Notes under the pieces: generated by a model
The model's input: only the letters and a program-made list of their open reading frames with translations
Database searches by the model: none
What the model was told of the DNA's origin: nothing
NCBI RefSeq assembly: GCF_901933205.1
Contig: NC_044601.1
Location: forward strand, 32,960,352-33,024,351
Length of the DNA: 64,000 nucleotides
Source of the DNA: Camarhynchus parvulus
Taxonomy: Eukaryota > Chordata > Aves > Passeriformes > Thraupidae
Direction of reading: 5' to 3'
Translations under genes and position numbers: made by a program
In this document: positions 1-13,366 of the stretch, piece by piece
How the letters are laid out: each line of letters begins with the position of its first letter
Position numbering within the stretch: position 1 is the stretch's first letter

Positions 1-241
1 TTAGGTTTGACTTTTGGAATATAGTCCTTGTGGCACTGCTTAGGACTGCTTGGGAGTCGTATTGAATTTCATGAATAAGTACTCACATGCATCACACTTT
101 TTTTTACCCTCCTTTTTTATCTTGTATCATTGAAGCATGTAATTAGAAGACTATTGGCATACATGACACCATATAAGAAATTCCTGTAATTGCTTACATG
201 TTAGAGATGTGTAGATGAACTTGACCATCTTAAAGAAAGAC

Positions 242-622
242 TTAACTGGAAACCTGCATAACTATCATGAGACTGCTTCTGAAGTTTGTGTGTGGATCAA
301 AGAGAGGACTGTGGAATTCAGTGCTGCTGAAGTCCTTGATTTGATAGGGTAGACTAGTGGACTGGATACTGTATCTGAACAGTTTTGTTTCCATGGAAGT
401 GAGGAAAGTCTTCTTGAGAGTCTCCTGTCCAGAAAAATTCTTAGTGTGGTATAATTTGTCATCTTTAAGCAAGCTATAGTTGGTGTCAGCAGGTGTATTA
501 AATATTGTTGATTTGATATCTAAACCTACAGGAGTAACTGTGTAGTCATTGTTGGTATTTTTAAGATCTTTGAAGTCACAGGGCAGTTCAGATGAGTCCT
601 CTGATATCCTTGTATATATCAA
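242..622 (-). other. unassigned exon-like open frame, minus strand
   Basis: A 126-codon open frame on the minus strand whose first codon is TTG; a stop lies two codons upstream. The translation is hydrophilic and mixed (for example ELPCDFKDLKNTNNDYT and SMETKLFRYS), more protein-like than other frames of this length here. Near its end the antisense reads tatgcag|gtttcc, which could be a donor. I do not recognise the protein. A frame of this length is expected about once by chance in 64 kb of this composition, so it may be nothing; alternatives are a nested antisense exon or a pseudogene piece. Confidence 0.2.
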
Positions 623-736
623 CTTTCAGATTTCTGTATCTCTTTGTAGCTATTTTGAAGTACATGAGTTTTTCCTCTGTGGTTGATGTGTGTACTAACA
701 AATGCATTAATTACTAGCGGTCTTATCTTTAAAACT

Positions 737-1275
737 TGTACTGGGCATATCTGGTTTAGAGTTCACTTCTCATACAGAAGTCCATATGGTGCTGTGTTAC
801 AGATTGGTGACCACAACAGTGTTGAAAAGATGCCAGTGTTTTATAGTTGTCACTGAATAGTTCTTGCACAACATTGACGTCCCCTATGCTTCTCACTGTG
901 CCAGTCAGTCAGCTGAGTGCAAGCAGGAGGTTGGGGCGGGGCGCAGCTGGCACAGATGATGTGAATTGAGCAGAGGGATGGTCCGTAACATATGAGATCA
1001 TACTCAGCAGTAAAATTGGGTAGTTGTTTTTCCAAAGTAGACCTTGTTCAGGACTGGAGAGACATTGGTCTGCTGGTGGGGAATGGCTGCTTTTGCATAA
1101 TTTGTTTATTTCTTTTTTCCCCTTGTGCTTATTAAACTGCCTTTATCTCAACCTGCAAGGTGGGTCCCCTTCTCCCTCCCCACTGCTTTTGCAGTTCTTT
1201 TCATTTCTCCATCCTGCTGTGTAATGGGAAAGCAACTGAATGGGGGTTTACCTGCTATCCAGAGTCAAGCATACA
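737..1275 (+). mobile_element. avian ERVL-type solo LTR with intact target duplication
   Basis: A 539-bp solo LTR that starts TG and ends CA. It is flanked by a perfect 5-bp direct repeat, AAACT, at 732-736 and 1276-1280, as expected for ERVL-type integration. It belongs to the same family as the copies at 7378 and 9746. Shared landmarks in order are the GGTGCTGTG region, a catatgagatcat...cagtaaaa core-promoter segment near 990-1015, and the ttattaaactgcctttatctcaacc polyadenylation region near 1130-1155. No internal retroviral sequence remains, so it arose by recombination between two LTRs. It is diverged and therefore old. Confidence 0.85.
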
Positions 1276-2195
1276 AAACTATGAATTTGTATGACATGAA
1301 AAATGAAATCTGGAGTCATTAGCTGGGTTAGTTCCGAAAATGTCCTGTATGGTTATGAATACCAACATTGCTATAATGCTACTGTACTCATTTTAGTTTT
1401 GCTAGAGGGATGCTTGAAGTCACTTTGAGCTTGTTCTGACAGGTGTTGCAGCTCAAGGGGGTTATTATTTTTCCCCATTCTATTTTCAGAATACAGTGGT
1501 GAATTCTTAATTAAGAACTTAGTGTTTAGGGAGGTGCTCTTTACCTATTTTTAATCCAAAAGTACCATTAGCACTCTCCTGGTAGAAACCCAGGTTTTGG
1601 AAAAAGATTCTTTCTATACTTCTAGCCCTTCATAGTTAGCAGTTAGAGAAATTCTGAGAGATGATTTGTGGGTATTGTTATTCTCACTGCTTCACATACT
1701 GCATTTTTTTCTTGGAGTCTGAAATAGTAGCACCTTAGAATATTAGACATTAGATTATGAATTTGAGATATATTCCTGAATCACAAAATATTGTTTGACT
1801 GTCTTTCTTTGTAGACCTTCATCAGCAATGTAGTTTTGCTTTAAGCCTTCATTTCAAATCTTGGAATAGAGAAAAAGTTGTCTGTATTTAAGATATAAAC
1901 ATTTAATTTTTCACTTTTTTTCCTTTTTATCAGATCTCTTGAGAGCTGGGTTAATATCATAACTGGCATTAAGACAATCCATGAACTGTATCTTTTCAAA
2001 TTACTTGCACTTTCTGTAATAAATACATTTTTAGATTTCCAAGACAACTTTGTGTATTTTGAAATAGAGTTTTATATAATTGCCTGGAAAACACAGAGGA
2101 CTGTGTTAGGTAGAATTCTGTCTTTTTTTATGTTGTTCATGGTTTGACGATGATTGTAATGGGTTAGTAGGAGTGTTGAATGATTGGCTGAGTCC

Positions 2196-2322
2196 AGTAA
2201 GATCCCTGGAGATATTTAAAAGATGTGTAGATATGATACTTAGGAACATGGCAAGGTAAATGATTGGACTTGATGATCTTGAAGGTCTTTTTCAGCCTAA
2301 ACAATGCTCTGATTTCATGACA
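2196..2322 (+). mobile_element. CR1 LINE 3' tail fragment
   Basis: Sequence from ccctggagatatttaaa to the aatgctctgatttcatga end matches the 3' end typical of avian CR1 elements, including the ttggacttgatgatcttgaa segment and a degenerate terminal octamer (attctatg-type). It is 5' truncated to about 130 bp, as most CR1 copies are. Confidence 0.8.
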
Positions 2323-5300
2323 CAAGAGCCATTTTGACATGATTGTGGTGGAGGCTAGCTACTTTAGTTAATGTAATTTTCACTGTTCAAATCTTAGTTA
2401 AAAAGAGAGCAATGACATGCTCATGGATCAGTTTTTTTCAGATCTTAAACTCACTCATCTATGATCCATATACAATGGTTTAAAACTTTGTGGTTTTAAA
2501 GGGACTAAAACCATGTGAAGGTCATTTTGACTGGAAGTTACAGATTATTGATTAGCCCTGATCATACTAAATTGATAAAATAAATTTGGTGAGGTTCTGA
2601 TAAATACATTTGTTCTTACATGGGAACTTAGCTCCTCTTTGTTTCCATTATGTACGTCTGAGTATTTGACTTTCCACTGCAGTGTCTAAGGTCCAAATTT
2701 CTTCCATAAATATTAAGTCAAATCAAGTAATCACTTCCATTTGAAATGCTCATTTCACATCTGTGGGTATTTGTCATGTTGATTTGTGAAGAAAGGTTGC
2801 TAGTTTTCTTCACAGTTTTCTGAGGCAGATTGTCACAGTGCGTTGTATGAGTGAAGTAATGCCTTTTTTCTGGAGTACTAAGTGCCTGTGGCACCTGATT
2901 TCTTTACTTGTGAGGGAACTGAGCCTGCTTAGCCATTTATATCCTTGGCAGAGAAAACCTGCTGGCAAAAATAATCTGATCTCATGTGCTTGGTGGTAGT
3001 GTGGTGGAAATAGAATACATGTGTGCAACACATGGCAAAAAAAATAGTTATTACATGGTAAAGAATTCTTTCCGATTTTCTTTTGAAAAGAGTGGATAAA
3101 AGTGGCATGTAGCAGAGGTACTTAGACATATCTGAATCTATAACATTTTCATCTTAAGGTGGTTTGCAACAGTCAGTTTCACATCTGCTTTTATAGATGA
3201 CCTAGAGTTGGACACAATGCAGCTATATATATGTGTGTTAATTGCCACAAATATGAAGAAAAGCTTCCAATAATTATAATTTTTTACTCTCTTCTCTTGT
3301 CTTGGCCTGCAACTGACACTTGTTTATCTTAAGAATACCTTTGTTATATATTTACTGCAATAAAAGATTTTTTTTTGGTAGCATCTTAGTTGAATGTGTA
3401 GCTCTTGAAAGCTGAAGGAGAAAAAAGCAACTGGATTTACATAAATGGAAAATGGAGTTGCTTATATATATGCATGTGTAACATCACCATTATAATATGT
3501 TCATGGAGTGATGCAAGAAAATGTAGAGACCTGTCTATACTGAAAATGGTTTGAATTTTGTATGTAGATTTTTTTTTTAATGTGCAATCTGTGGACAGTT
3601 GTTTTGAACATTTAAAATTTATTAAAACATTAAAAATTTATTTTTAAAAGTAGTACAGGTAGTATGAAAATGAAGAAATTCTGAGATTCCTATTTTGATT
3701 TTTTCCTTCTAAAATTTTTACTTTTTTTCCTGGTTAAGCACTGATTCCATGTGTGTGATTAATTAATAGGAATACATGGGTGCTTCTCTTTATACAGATT
3801 GGGTGACTCTTGTTGTCTTGCACCAAATTTATAAGACAGTTAAGAGAAATGCTGTGACTTTTAGTCAGATCCTGTCTGTTGTAACAAAATGCAGTTTCCC
3901 CCAAATATATTTAATGATAAAAAGCTGCATTGATACTGAAGTTGGCTAAGAATGGACTTCTAACACAATTTGAGGTATTAGAAAGCAGGCATTCTTTATT
4001 GCAGGTCTGGACACATTTGGAGGATTTTTCCTCTAATTGAATGTGTGTCATGAAACTTTACAACAGGGTATTTATTCCATCGTGATCATACATATTCATT
4101 ACAGCATACTTCCTAGGTAAACATAAACATCACTTTTCCTAGAACTAATTTGCATGCATCTGCCTCCTATTGGAAGTCCTGTTATGATCTTAGAGGCTCA
4201 TCCATAGGGGTCTCTGGTCCTCGTAGTCATTGGGTGCCCCCAGTGTTGTAATGACTTTGCCTTGAACTTCTCTTAGGTCATGTGCTGTTGTTTCTTGTTA
4301 CATAACTGCCACAAAAACCACTTCTGTTCCTCATTATCTGTTTATCCACTGGGTTTCAGCTACTAGTTTAGCATCCTGTATGTCTGCTTTTATATTATTT
4401 TATCTAATTTCCTAGTTAGAATTTTGAGCTTTATTTTGCAACTTCCAGGAACTGAAAATTTCTATTCTCTGTTATCTGTCAGCAGGTAGATAAATTAGTA
4501 GTCTAGAATTTCCCTCAGCATCTTCCAATCTAATGTACATAGTTCATATTAATAGTGAAGCATCAGGGTTTTGTAGGATATAAGAAAATTAGATCTAAAA
4601 TAGTATTTTTTTAATATTTTAAGGTTTCTTTGTGAGGTTCTTGTCACCAGCTGGAACTTGCTGAATGCATATGGATGGACATAGTTTTTAAGTGATTGAG
4701 CTCTGGGTGCAAATATCACCTGTCTGTATAATTTCTTAAATCCCTTCAGATTGCAGGTATACTCCCATGTTGGATCTCCTTTTCTTTTCCTTTCTTTCTC
4801 TAAAGTAATTTGCTGACAAGTCTATTGATGGTCTTTCATAAATAGAAGAGATCAAATATCCCTGAAGTACTTTAAAATAACAAGTCCTTAGAAAATAGGA
4901 TTCAGTTTGCAATATTGGTGCTGAAAATATATTCAGTGGATGGGAAATTTAGCTATTTGCAAGCTCTTTGATTTATTTTTCTGAGTCAGTTTAAAGCGCT
5001 TGGGGACACTGGGAGTAAGGGGAAGTACTGATTGTGAACTGCTTAACTTGCTGTACTGACAAATAGAATTGCAGCTGCTGTTTTCATGTCTGAGTTTTGT
5101 GTGAACAAAGGATAATTAAGAGATGTTCCTGTTCATGGCTCAAATACTTACTTGTCCTTAGTTTCATGCAGAAGAACACATTTTACTGTGTAGAATGGGA
5201 AGACTTTGTCCTTAAGTGCTGCCAGAGATGTTTCTGCAGGAATGCCAACCATTTGAATGTTTTTGGGTTTTTTTTTTAAAGTCCAAGATTTAAGTTTTCT

Positions 5301-5728
5301 GAATAGACCTAGAGTGGCAAAACTGAGCTCTATATCTTTAACCCAGAAGATACTTCTTCTCCCATTTGGATTTTCCCAGAAAAATCTGTGTTCTTTTTAC
5401 CTAGTGTGGCTTGAAAAAGTTTCTAGTCAAACTCATGCAGTCTAGGGCCATTACTTCAAGTCTTCAAGTTTGTTTGCAGTCTGATGTATGCAGAGAACAG
5501 TTATTTGGTAATTTGGGGACAACAGAGACAACAGAATGTGATTATTGTTGCAGATATTCTTTAGAAGGTGTCTGTATTTTCATATACTGTATGTATTATT
5601 TACCAGCTTCTTTAAATGTTCCACTCAAAGTATCACTTGCTGCATAGCAGCACAGAATTCATTGTCATTGAATCATGACCTGTGGGAAGTTTACAGCTAA
5701 TATACCATCATGACTAATACAGATTATT

Positions 5729-5746
5729 GGGGGGGGAGGGGCGGGG
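5729..5746 (+). repeat. G-run cluster (quadruplex-capable)
   Basis: Eight G, A, four G, C, four G. The sequence contains enough G tracts of three or more with one-base loops to fit a G-quadruplex pattern; no gene is nearby. Confidence 0.7.
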
Positions 5747-7377
5747 AAGAGATACAGGGTCATGCCTGCGAAATCAAGGGAAGGAATGAGAAGTAGTGAA
5801 AAAAAAGAAAAAGAATTTAATTCATGTCTTTGTCTGCATTCAAGTGATCTAGCAGTTTAAACCATGGTTTTTATCAGGAAAAATTCCTTCTTTCTTAAGT
5901 AGCATTTATGCTAGAGTACTGACTTCAGGACTTCTTTAGAAGAAATTCTTACTCTTCCACACAGCATGCTTCCTCCTTTTCTGTTTACAGCTCATAAAAC
6001 TGGGTGTGCTGTCAGTAAACTCTTTTTGTAAGTATTGCTAATCAAAAAAAGATAAACCCATCAGTATCGATTCCTTTTAATGTTAAAACCGCATATCTGC
6101 CATGCTCAGATGTACAGTATATGCAAAATATTTGAGTCACTCATCTGTGATAGTGCAATGAAATGTCTTTTTGTTGATTACTGAATTTACTAGAAATCAA
6201 AGTTGCAAAGGAGCAAACAGGTTGCTGAGAGTTTTGGGTGTGTTCATAGTTTTATTTTTGAGTTGAAAGGCTTAGTAATATTTACTAAGAATATTTGGTC
6301 TGGATATTCATTTAAGGTTTGAAAAGAAAGATGAAGAGTCTCACCATTTGCAAGTTTTGGGAATGTTTTCTTGTGAATCAGAAGATAGAAAACTGTGTGT
6401 CAATTGTTATTATAGGGATTAGATGTTAGCAGACTTTACTGCAAAGCTGTTGCAATTTATAATGTAGTACCACATCTCATTTGTAATGCTATTTTTTTCA
6501 GTGGTAGTGTTGTCAGAATAGCCATATATAATTATTCTATTAAGTAAGTTAGTTCAAATTTTTTGTTTAAAAAAACAACTTTGGTGCTGATCTCTTCAGA
6601 GGATTTTGTTTTGGAAGATGTAGTATTAATAAAAATCATGAGTAATAATTGCACCATTAGTTTGGAGGTAAAGAGTAGGGTAAAAATACAGCTGTTGTGG
6701 TTGTCTAGCTTGAACTTTGCAATTCTGTATAAGAATTCAGTTATGTTTAGCATAGAAGTTCACCTAGTAAAGGTTGAATTTGAAAATGAAAAGTTTTTTG
6801 GGGACGTTAAAGTTGAGTTTTCATACTACCACAATGACTAAAGAAATACTCAGTACTTCTGTAATGCTTGTTGCGGAAATAACGTAGAAATACAAATGTT
6901 ATAGAAAAAAGCTTTACTTTTTTTTTTTAAGAAAAAGCTCTGTGTTGAATAATGATTGCCACATGCATTTTTTTTATTAAATGCTGATATTTATCTTTAC
7001 TATGAAGTGAGTTGTAAACTCATGATCTTGTCCTATAGGTGGGATATTTTATAAGATATTACTCTAAGCTTGGAGCACACAAGCTTGTTATGATTTGGTT
7101 CTTTTAAAGGTCCATGGTTGGTGGTCCTAGCAACTTAACAGCTGATGTTCACTACTGCTAGCACCATTTTCTCTTTGTGGATCTTCTCCATTGATTCTGT
7201 ATCCATCTGAGAGTCAAAAATTATGCAGCCTTTGTGCTGGTCTTCTAGTAGTCCTGATTTGTTAGCCTGACAGAAATCAGTAGAACTGAGACATAGTACA
7301 GAATCAAAAATAATGTCTTAATTTACTATTTGGAAACATGTAACTGTCCTATAATTGTACGTTTCCACCAGTGCTGG

Positions 7378-7961
7378 TGTTGTGGTTTAACCCTAGTTGT
7401 GAGCTAAGCATGCACAACTGCTTGCTCATGTCCTCACCAGTGGAATTAAAGAGTGAGTTGGAAGAGTAAAAGGTAGAAAACCTATGGACTGAAATAAAGA
7501 CAGTTTAAGTGGGAAAGCAAAAGAAAGACAAGAAAACCAAAACAAGGCATTCATTCACCACTTCCCATGGACAGGCAGGCATTCAGCTTTCGACAGGAGA
7601 ACAGGGCCACATCAAGTGTGACAGTGACTTGGAAAGAAAAATGGCATCGCTGCAAATGTTCTTCCTTTCCTCCTTCTTCCACCACACTGTATATCCTGAG
7701 CATTATGTCATATGGTCTGGAATATCCCCTTGGTCGCTTGTAGTCACCTGTGCTGTCTGTCTCCCATCCCAATTCCTGATGCACCCTCAGTCTTCTCACC
7801 AGCATAGCAGTAAGAAAAGGCCTTGGGTCTGTATAAGCCCTACTCAACAATAACAAGAACATCTCCATATTATCAGCTCTGTGCTCAGCACAAATCTGAA
7901 ACACAGCCCCATTCCAGCTGAAAAGAACAAAATAAACTCTACCCCAGCCAAAACCAGCACA
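7378..7961 (-). mobile_element. avian ERVL-type solo LTR, reverse orientation
   Basis: A 584-bp LTR of the same family as 737-1275 and 9746-10292 but inverted. On the + strand it starts tgttgtggtttaaccc and ends ccaaaaccagcaca. The polyadenylation region lies near 7490-7510 (read in reverse), which sets the orientation. Flanking pentamers are gctgg and aatgg, only 3 of 5 identical, so any target duplication has decayed. Open frames inside it (7509-7904, both strands) are incidental. Confidence 0.85.
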
Positions 7962-9745
7962 AATGGTCTATTTATTTCATGTTTCATGGAGGAAACTTTA
8001 GGAAGTCATGTTGTAAAAGGAGCTGTGAGAGAATAGGGACTGCAGAGTGGCTGGATGGTGGAATTTTCACAAAGAAAGCTAGTTGGTGTTTGGAAAAAAT
8101 TGACTTTACTTTTAAGAGATGAGGTTTGTATCTTTATAATGATTCTTTTTTTTCCCCTGCTTCTGCAAGTGAAGATGAGTTCAGGAAACATGTGTGAGGT
8201 GTAAACTGTCTTTTTTATTTTTGCAGCTGAAGAGGTTAGCAGGAGGAATATTGCTGTATGTGTCTAAATTTAGAGCTGGACACACAGGATGGAAAAAGAG
8301 CCATCTGACTTTAATCTATGGCTGGTCTGAATTTTCATAGTTGGAAGAAGACTATCAACCCTTTAAATATGAAGTTAGTTGTTTATATTCAGGACCCTTG
8401 GATTTTAGGGGGAAACCTGTGTGAAATAACACTTGGGCCTTTCAGAAAGTCTCAAAATTCAAAAGCTTAAAGGAAAAAAAAAATTAGGCAACCCCTTCCC
8501 CTCTATCCCTGAAGTTGTACCTTTGAAATATCCTATTTAGAAGAACTGATATAGCAGATAGTGCTTTAAATATGCTGATCTGCGTGTAAATTATTGCAAG
8601 ATACATAAGATAACTTACATAAATGGAGCTATAGTGCTGCCATTTTACCACAGGGAATGTTTAGGACTGGCATCTTGCCACAGGCTTGAATATATAGGAG
8701 TTGCAGACATTTTGTTTGTTTTTCACAGTCGAATGGTTCTCAGGAATGTTTCTGTGACAGAGGGCATATGTGCAAAAACTGCAGATATCAACTCATGCTA
8801 ATAAATTATGATAGCCAATCTTACATGGAAGAATATCAATATCCATTTTGGCTTAAAAATCATATATCCGCATTTAGATAACTTCAGGAATACCCATGAA
8901 AAAAACTGGCTTTATTAATTGAAATTACTTTCTTATGTAGGAAATGTATGTGGCAGCCTTCATGCCAAACTGTTTTTCCATCCACTAAAATACTGCAGTG
9001 AGCATCTTTCCCATTCTATTTTGAAATTTAGAATACAGCTTGCTTCTTATTATCATTATATGTAAATATATTTTCCTCTGTACTCAGTTCAAGTGGTGTT
9101 TGCAAAGATTTGTGTCTGTACAAGTGTGCAACAGGATTGGTGGCTGCTCTTAACAATGGCTTCAACTGAAAGTGGATTGTTACTCTTAAGTTATGAAAGA
9201 TGCTTAACTATATATTGTGAACTAATTTCTTAGAAAAAGTGATATTTAACAGGCAATTGTGGAAAATATGTTATAATCTCCTTAGTATGTGTGTGTAACA
9301 GTACCGAAGGCTGAGAGATAACCCAGTTAGATAGGCATAGGGCCAGGGTCTGTGTTTTCAGCCAGTGACTGTTTATAGCTCTTTGGCACTTCAGAGCCTG
9401 ATCTTAGTATATTAATTCACTGTTAAAGCTGAATTTCATGTTGGTGCTATGGTTTTACTTTTTTGGGTCCTTATGTGTTGCATACTTAAATATCTTCCTA
9501 ATGCCCATGAACATGTGTGCCCTGACTTATATTAGTTTCAAATAATTTTGGATCTTTGCAAGTTGCTGACTTTCTAAGAATTTTGTGCATGTGAAAAATT
9601 GAGTTCCACACACATTTATGTAACTTTTGAAGTTCTCCATTCCATTTTATATGAGACTTTAAGCACTTGCTTAATATTTTGTGGTATATTATTGATTTCT
9701 TTACCATTGTGTTTTTTGTTTCCTACCTTTGTTGAAATCATTACA

Positions 9746-10292
9746 TGGTTTTTGTTTTGGATGGGACAGGGTTAATTTTCTTCCTAGTAGCTGTTGCAGT
9801 GCTGTTGTTTGGATTCAGTATGAGAATAATGTTGACAACACGCTCATGTTTTGGTTGTTGCTAAGTAGTGCTTACCCTAAGCCAAAGGCTTTGCAGGTGC
9901 ACAAGAAGCTGAGAGATCACAGCCAGGACAGCTGATCCAAACTGGCCAAAGGGATATTTCCTACCATGGGATATCATGCCCAATTTATAAACTGGGGGCA
10001 GTTGGCTGAGAGCTGCTGATTGCTTTTGGGAGGCAGGCAGGGCGAGTGGTGAGCCATGGTACATCATGTGGCTTTTCTCCTGGGCCTTCATTTTTCTCTC
10101 TCTTTTTGGTTATATCAGTTGTTATTGTTGTTATCATTATAAAGACAATTATTCTTATTTTACTCTCATTATTTAATTGTCCTTATCTCAACTCTTTTCC
10201 TGATTCTCATTCCCATCCCACTGGCAAGGGAGGTGGAGTAAGTGAGTGGCTGTGTGGTGTACTTAGGTTCTAATTTGAGTTAAACCGCAACA
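9746..10292 (+). mobile_element. avian ERVL-type solo LTR
   Basis: A 547-bp LTR starting at tggtttttgttttgg and ending ttaaaccgcaaca. A TATA-like box (atttataaactgggg) lies near 9988-10003 and the gtccttatctcaac end-region near 10182-10195. It is a third copy of the family found at 737 and 7378. I see no clear target-site duplication. The open frames it contains are not genes. Confidence 0.85.
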
Positions 10293-11559
10293 GAAATGCA
10301 CTAAAATGCAGAGATCCAAGTCATGTTTGCTACATAGAAGTGGTGTTCATGTCTGTTTAACTTCAAATTAAGAAATAAATATAAAGGAAAAATTAAGTAT
10401 GAAAACATGTGAGAGTTTGAAGAAACTTAGAATAAATGTTGTGAGATTGTTTCCTCATTGCAGAGTTTCAAGGTACTCTGCAGCATGGGCAAACTTAATG
10501 TGAATCTTATTTTTTTATCAATCCTTAAGGAATTAGAAATAAACCAAAAACAAACAAAAACTTATGCAAAGCCAGGTCTTAACAACAATACATTATTCTT
10601 TTACAGATTGTTCTTTGAGGAGATGATCTTTAGATATAAATTTTACCTGTTACATGCACATTTGATTTCAAATCTAAATATAAAATCTCAGAGCACAGAA
10701 AATGTAGAGTAGGTTGTACTACTTTGTAAGATGTTCCTTTTCAGTAGTACTCCTAAAAGAAGCTGATCCTCAGAAGCAAGTTGCTAGCAGTTCTTTGTTT
10801 AATAGATATTTTGGTATATTTTTTCACTTTTCGTCCTTAACTTTCAGATCTCTCTCTGAAACGATGTTTCATTTCTTAATGTTCTGGGTTTGCAACTGAT
10901 TTAGGAGTATTGGTAGAGTCAGTTTGAATGTAAAATCTTGAAAATATTTAGAAATACAATATAGAATATTTGGTACACTCTAAGTTTATTTTGTGTATTC
11001 TTTAACTTTTAAACATTTAGATTTGAATATTCATTTTTAATGGGAAAAAAAAATCCTGTCTTTTAATCTCTTGAATATCCTTTTTGTATTTTTGGAGAAG
11101 TTGTTTATCCCTTGGAAAATGAGACAGACTTCCAAAGCGCTCAGTTGTGCAGAAATATGTTTAGGATAGAAGTTGTTCAGCTGCCAGTTCAAAGAGTAAC
11201 CAGAAAAACTCCTGTAGGTATGTTAGTAACAGGTGGCAAGAGTAACAGAAATAACTCTTGTAGGTGTGTTAGTACCAAACATAAGATGAAGGAAAATGTA
11301 GGTCTGCTGCTGCACAGGTCTGCTTAATTATGGACAGTGCAGTAAAGGTAGAAGTAATTACATTTTCTCTTTGCATTGGTCTGCATGGGAAAGTTCAGGT
11401 CTCAAGTTTCTATGACAAGAAGAAGCAACAATGAAGTTAACAGCAAAACACTGTTTGAGTAGGACGGAGTTAAGATCCAGCTGTAGCAGTTGGACACATT
11501 CACATGCACAGGATTTGGTGGGATGCATCTGAATTGGTCCACCATCTATCTTATTCAAA

Positions 11560-12830
11560 AGGTCATTGAAGGCCTAAGTGACTGGAAAGTCAAATATTAT
11601 ACCCATCTACAGAAATGAAAATTTGGGAAAATGCAGAGATGTCAGTCTCACTACATTCTTGGGGGAAGTTGTGGAACAAGTGTTTATGGAAGTTTTTTCC
11701 AAGAATGTGAAAGACAAGAAAGAAAATGGTGGGGAAAACCCAGCTCAGATTTACCAAGGGTGAATTGTGCTTTACCAACATGATGCTTTCTGCGATGAAA
11801 CCACTTATTCTATGGATGAAAGAAGAGTTACAGTGCTCTGTACCTTGACTTTAAAAAGGCACTTGACATGTTTGTCCCTGCTATTCCTGTAGACAAGCTG
11901 GTAAGATACAATTTAGACATACGGACTGTGAAAGGTGTCTCGTCTCTAGAGATCAAAGGGCAGTGTGATGTTAGTGGCTCAAGGTCAAACTGTTAGTGGT
12001 CCTTGGAGTGGAGTTCCTTGAAAACTGATGCTGGGTCTCATAGTGCTATTTGTAAATACTTTAATGATAGGACTGAACCATCCCTGAGTTTGCAGATGAC
12101 TTCAAAGTGGAAGGAGAGGTGATGACTAGGAAGGAAGAGAAACCATTTGTTCTGAGAAACCTTAAGAGGCTAAAAAATTGGACCAACAAGAATTGCATAA
12201 GTTTTAACAAAAATAAATAAGAACTGCATCTGGAAAGGAATAGGCTTAAGTAGCAGAACAGGCTGGGAACACACTGGCTGAGGTATAGCTCCGCTGCAAA
12301 GCACTTGTGGGTTCTAGGAGACAGGAAACCTAATATGAGCTAGTAGTATAATATGGCATAAAGAAGGCAAACAGTGTCATGGACAGCATCAGGAAGTCCA
12401 GTCATCAGTGGATCAAGGCATGTGCTTATTCTACTCAGCACTTCATAGGCCAACATAACATGATTAGAGGCTTGGAGGTTGCTGAGAGGGGAGAGATAAC
12501 TGGTCTTCCTGTGCCAGGTAGATTCAGAGAAAAATACTGTATTTACAAGGGTTTATGCAATGACAGCAAAGGCAGTGGGCACAGGTTGCTCTAGGGGAAT
12601 ACCATGCAAATAAAAAAGAAAAAAAATCAATGTAAGAAGATTAATTAAGAGTTAATCATATGAATAGCTTTCCCAGAGAAATGGTGGAATCTCCCTTGAC
12701 AAGAGTATTAAAGACTTGGAAGGACCCCGGACAACCTAATCTAGAGCTGTGCATTTGATAGAATTTTGGGCCAGGTCACTTCTAGAGATTTTATGGGAGA
12801 AGATAAAAATAAAATCTCCAAGTAAGACTT
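11560..12830 (+). mobile_element. decayed CR1 LINE, reverse transcriptase to 3' end
   Basis: A degenerate + strand CR1 copy of about 1.27 kb. Translations in changing frames follow the CR1 ORF2 order: the VVEQVFMEVFSKNVKDKK segment before the RT core (11660-11730), a LDFKKALD version of the RT motif LDFSKAFD (about 11845-11870), DKLVRYNLDIRTVK (about 11893), a FADD-type active-site motif (about 12090-12110), RLKNWTNKNCISFNK (about 12165-12210), then MDSIRKS, and a 3' end near 12720-12820. Stops and frameshifts are frequent, so the copy is dead. Confidence 0.8.
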
Positions 12831-13366
12831 GTCTGTTATTCTGTGAAATAGGTGAATTTTTTTTGTTACTTCGTGAAATGTGTTCCAGAGTGTCAGCAGT
12901 TATGACGCATTCTGCATGTCCTTGATTGAGCAGCCTGAACTCATTTGTGTTCAGAGTAATAGCTCTAATGGTTACAGTGAGTGTCCTGAGTTTGGCTGAG
13001 CTGGAGGTACAGTGGAATTACTACTGGTATGCATGCATATATTGTCAGCAAAGCATAAAATGTTTTACTTTTACGTGGGCAAAAGATTTCAGTAGTGACT
13101 GACATTGTTTTGTCTGTGATTTGTCGAGCATGTAGCTTTACGTGCAGAAAAATGTTAGTTGAAAGCAAAGTAAAATTCATTAATCTATATGGCAACATTA
13201 TTATGATCAATTTTAAATTATGCATTTATGTGTTTTTAAAAGGATTTTAAGGATGTAAATTGGAAGTATATATCAACAGAATAATAGTCATGACTTACTA
13301 CTGTGTTAACAAAGTTCAGCTTGTGTTAGACTTGAATAAATCTTTAAATAAATATATTTGTCTAAT

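Noticed and set aside
5305..5335. Short frame RVAKL, also found in the AUH C-terminal region
   Set aside because: It lies upstream of exons that precede it in the gene, and flanking residues do not match.
6532..6841. Overlapping + and - frames of 92 and 73 codons
   Set aside because: Expected by chance for AT-rich sequence and no similarity seen on either strand.
7509..7904. Open frames of 114 and 117 codons on opposite strands
   Set aside because: Both lie inside the reverse-oriented ERVL-type LTR, which is non-coding.
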